8,333 nucleotides of DNA from the NCBI GenBank assembly GCA_029239415.1, contig JAQZAY010000151.1, forward strand, positions 1 through 8,333, written 5' to 3'. Of this stretch, positions 6,858 through 8,333 are shown one piece after another. Position 1 is the first letter of the stretch, and each line of letters starts with the position of its first letter. Source of the stretch: Pseudomonas sp. (GTDB taxonomy: Bacteria; Pseudomonadota; Gammaproteobacteria; Pseudomonadales; Pseudomonadaceae). Below the pieces are notes generated by a model. The model saw nothing but the letters and a program-made list of their open reading frames with translations. It was not told the DNA's origin and did no database searches. A program made the position numbers and the translations under genes.

Positions 6858-7583
6858 CCATGGCTTAAATCACTGGTTTACAAGTGTTCAAATAGTAGCC
6901 AGCACTGCTTGTTGTGTGATGCGTCCACGGACCAGCCGTACCCCCTCTGCACCTGTTGTGAAGTCGAGCTGCCCTGGCTGGATGATCAGTGCCTGGTCTG
7001 CGCCCTGCCGCTGCCCATGCGCGACCTGACCTGTGGCCAGTGCCGGCGCAAGCGGCCAGACTTCGCGCGGGTCGAGGCACTCTGGCACTACGGGTTTCCG
7101 GTGGACGCGCTGATCACCCGCTTCAAGCACAATCGCCAGTGGCCAATGGGCCGTCTATTGGCCGAACTGCAGGGGCACGGGCTGCGGCACCGCTTCGACC
7201 AAGGCCTGCCGCGCCCGGACCGACTGCTGCCGGTGCCCATGGCCCGCGGTCGGCTGCGCCAGCGCGGTTTCAACCAGGCGGCGATGCTGGCCCGCTGGCT
7301 GAGTGCCCACTTGCGGATCCCCTGTGACGAGCACTTGCTGCTGCGCCCGCGCGAGACACCGGCGCAGCAGGTGCTCGGCGCCAAGGCCCGGCAGCGCAAC
7401 CTGCAGGAGGCGTTCGCGCTCGCACATGACAAAGGACTCGACGGCCTGCACCTGGCGCTGGTCGATGACGTGGTGACCACCGGTGCCACGGCCCAGGCCT
7501 TGGCCAGCCTGCTGCGCAGGGCGGGCGCTCGCCGGGTCGATGTCTACTGCCTGGCGCGTACTGCCAAGCCCGACCAGGCTTGA
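6846..7583 (+). CDS. ComF-family phosphoribosyltransferase-like protein
   Basis: The 245-residue product has the two parts of the ComF/GntX family. The N-terminal part carries four cysteine pairs: Cys21/24, Cys35/38, Cys49/52 and Cys63/66, an arrangement suited to zinc binding. The C-terminal part is a type I phosphoribosyltransferase fold with RGFNQAAMLAR at 140-150 and the PRPP-loop motif LVDDVVTTGAT at 205-215. Relatives act in DNA uptake (ComF) or are linked to gluconate use (GntX). The substrate is not known for this group, and competence is not implied. The start at 6846 has GAGGA (6835-6839) 6 nt upstream; a longer frame from 6729 overlaps bioB and lacks support. The gene is divergent from bioB, and its first codons contain the BirA-like operator, so biotin status may also affect it. 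It is often placed next to bioB in gammaproteobacteria. Confidence 0.9.
   Translation: MHCQPWLKSLVYKCSNSSQHCLLCDASTDQPYPLCTCCEVELPWLDDQCLVCALPLPMRDLTCGQCRRKRPDFARVEALWHYGFPVDALITRFKHNRQWPMGRLLAELQGHGLRHRFDQGLPRPDRLLPVPMARGRLRQRGFNQAAMLARWLSAHLRIPCDEHLLLRPRETPAQQVLGAKARQRNLQEAFALAHDKGLDGLHLALVDDVVTTGATAQALASLLRRAGARRVDVYCLARTAKPDQA
6851..6883. promoter_or_regulatory. Putative BirA operator (bio box)
   Basis: CTGTCAACC (6851-6859) and GGTTTACAA (6875-6883) are separated by 15 bp. The BirA site described for many bacteria is TTGTMAACC-N14-16-GGTTKACAA. The right half is a perfect match and the left half has one mismatch at its first base. BirA, the biotin-protein ligase, represses biotin genes as a dimer loaded with biotinyl-AMP. 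The site overlaps the proposed -35 box of bioB. It also lies inside comF, covering codons 2 to 13. The birA gene is not in the window; whether this organism's BirA has the DNA-binding domain cannot be seen here. Confidence 0.75.
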
Positions 7584-7638
7584 CTTGGCCCCAGGCCGGC
7601 GGCAACGTCGGCGCTGTGTCCGAACGAGCATTTCAATC

Positions 7639-8333
7639 ATGCCCTTGCCGCTCCTGCTTACCCAGCACATCGCCCGGCGCCCGCAACGCATCGCCTTGTT
7701 GCAGCATATCGCCGAGCAAGGCTCGATCACCCGCGCCGCCAAGGCTGCCGGCATCAGCTACAAAGGTGCGTGGGACGCCATCGACGAGCTCAACAACCTT
7801 GCCGCCACCCCGCTGGTAGAACGCAGTACCGGTGGCCGGGGCGGCGGCGGCGCGCGCTTGTCCGCCGAGGGACAGCGCGTGTTGCGCCTGTATCAGCGAC
7901 TGCAGGCGTTGCAGGCGCAGGTGCTGGAGGCGGCTATCGAGGACAGTGACCTGGACCTGCTTGGGCGCCTGATGCTGCGCACCAGTGCGCGCAACCAGCT
8001 GCAGGGGGAAGTGGCCGAGATCGTGCGTGAAGGCCGTCATGACCGTATCCGGCTGGCCTTGCCGCAGGGTCTGCAGATCGAGGCGCTGATTACCCGGGAC
8101 AGCACCGAGCGGCTGGAGCTGGCGCCGGGTGCGCGGGTGGTCGCGTTGCTCAAGGCGGGGTGGGTGCAGGTGCTTGGGCCTGGGGATGTGGCACACAGTG
8201 GCTGCAACTGCCTGAAGGCCAGGGTCGAGGATGTGCTGGCTGATGGGGATGGACCGAGCGAGGTGCGCCTGGTGCTGGAGAATGGGCAGACGTTGTGTGC
8301 GTTTGCCGAGGGGGTCGTGACGGGGAGTGAGGT
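7639..8333 (+). CDS. ModE-type molybdate-responsive regulator, 3' end cut off
   Basis: The frame is open from 7639 to the window edge (231 codons seen; E. coli ModE has 262), so only the last part is missing. ModE binds molybdate as a dimer and controls molybdate uptake and molybdoenzyme genes. Residues 17-60 form a winged helix-turn-helix with ITRAAKAAGISYKGAWDAID at 30-49, the hallmark recognition region of ModE, and the wing continues to RLSAEG at 73-78. The first molybdate-binding (Mop/TOBE) domain starts at TSARNQLQGEV (115-125) and contains LKAGWVQV at 171-178. The second starts near NCLKARVEDV (190-199) and includes ENGQTLCA at 214-221. The ATG is the only reasonable start, but the upstream ribosome binding site is weak (ACGAG about 10 nt away). 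It lies 55 bp after comF in the same direction and could be cotranscribed. No modABC gene is seen in the window. Confidence 0.92.
   Translation, partial: MPLPLLLTQHIARRPQRIALLQHIAEQGSITRAAKAAGISYKGAWDAIDELNNLAATPLVERSTGGRGGGGARLSAEGQRVLRLYQRLQALQAQVLEAAIEDSDLDLLGRLMLRTSARNQLQGEVAEIVREGRHDRIRLALPQGLQIEALITRDSTERLELAPGARVVALLKAGWVQVLGPGDVAHSGCNCLKARVEDVLADGDGPSEVRLVLENGQTLCAFAEGVVTGSE

Noticed and set aside
7633..8196. 187-codon minus-strand frame opposite the ModE-type gene
   Set aside because: The plus-strand frame shows the full ModE domain order and signature residues, so the antisense frame is a shadow.

Overview
The window looks like a chromosomal segment of a fluorescent Pseudomonas, most likely of the P. 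putida group. This rests on the high GC content, GC-ending codon use and the gene order: an acyl-CoA dehydrogenase, then bioD-bioC-bioH-bioF-bioB on the minus strand, then divergent comF-family and modE-family genes. The same neighbourhood is known from P. putida and P. aeruginosa. The species call is inference. I see no mobile gene, CRISPR array, tRNA or rRNA.

Layout. Positions 1-226 hold no convincing gene. They contain an imperfect dyad near the left edge and a GC-rich palindromic element (89-210) bounded by perfect 10-bp inverted repeats. Positions 227-2032 (minus) encode a 601-residue acyl-CoA dehydrogenase of the FadE1/PA0506 type. The gap 2033-2299 carries its probable promoter, a perfect 16-bp dyad that fits the published PsrA operator consensus, a pair of 12-bp direct repeats 21 bp apart, and a strong stem-loop. 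Positions 2300-6756 (minus) are a five-gene biotin operon transcribed bioB>bioF>bioH>bioC>bioD. Its genes are packed with 8-nt overlaps or 1-2-nt gaps. Positions 6757-6845 are the divergent regulatory gap. Positions 6846-7583 (plus) are a ComF-family phosphoribosyltransferase-like gene. Position 7639 to the window end (plus) is a ModE-type molybdate regulator cut by the window edge.

How the genes work together. BioC methylates malonyl-ACP so that fatty acid synthesis can build a pimeloyl chain, and BioH removes the methyl ester. BioF condenses pimeloyl-ACP with alanine, BioD closes the ureido ring, and BioB inserts sulfur. BioA, the step between BioF and BioD, is absent here and must be encoded elsewhere. 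The most informative regulatory signal is a two-half-site sequence at 6851-6883 that matches the BirA (biotin repressor) operator. It overlaps the best -35 box for bioB and lies inside the first codons of comF. Fatty acid degradation (acyl-CoA dehydrogenase under a PsrA-like site) and biotin synthesis (under a BirA-like site) therefore sit side by side with separate apparent controls.

I found no undescribed system with its own genes. The novelty is in the non-coding DNA: the terminal-repeat palindrome, the operator embedded in comF, and the repeats upstream of the acyl-CoA dehydrogenase promoter.
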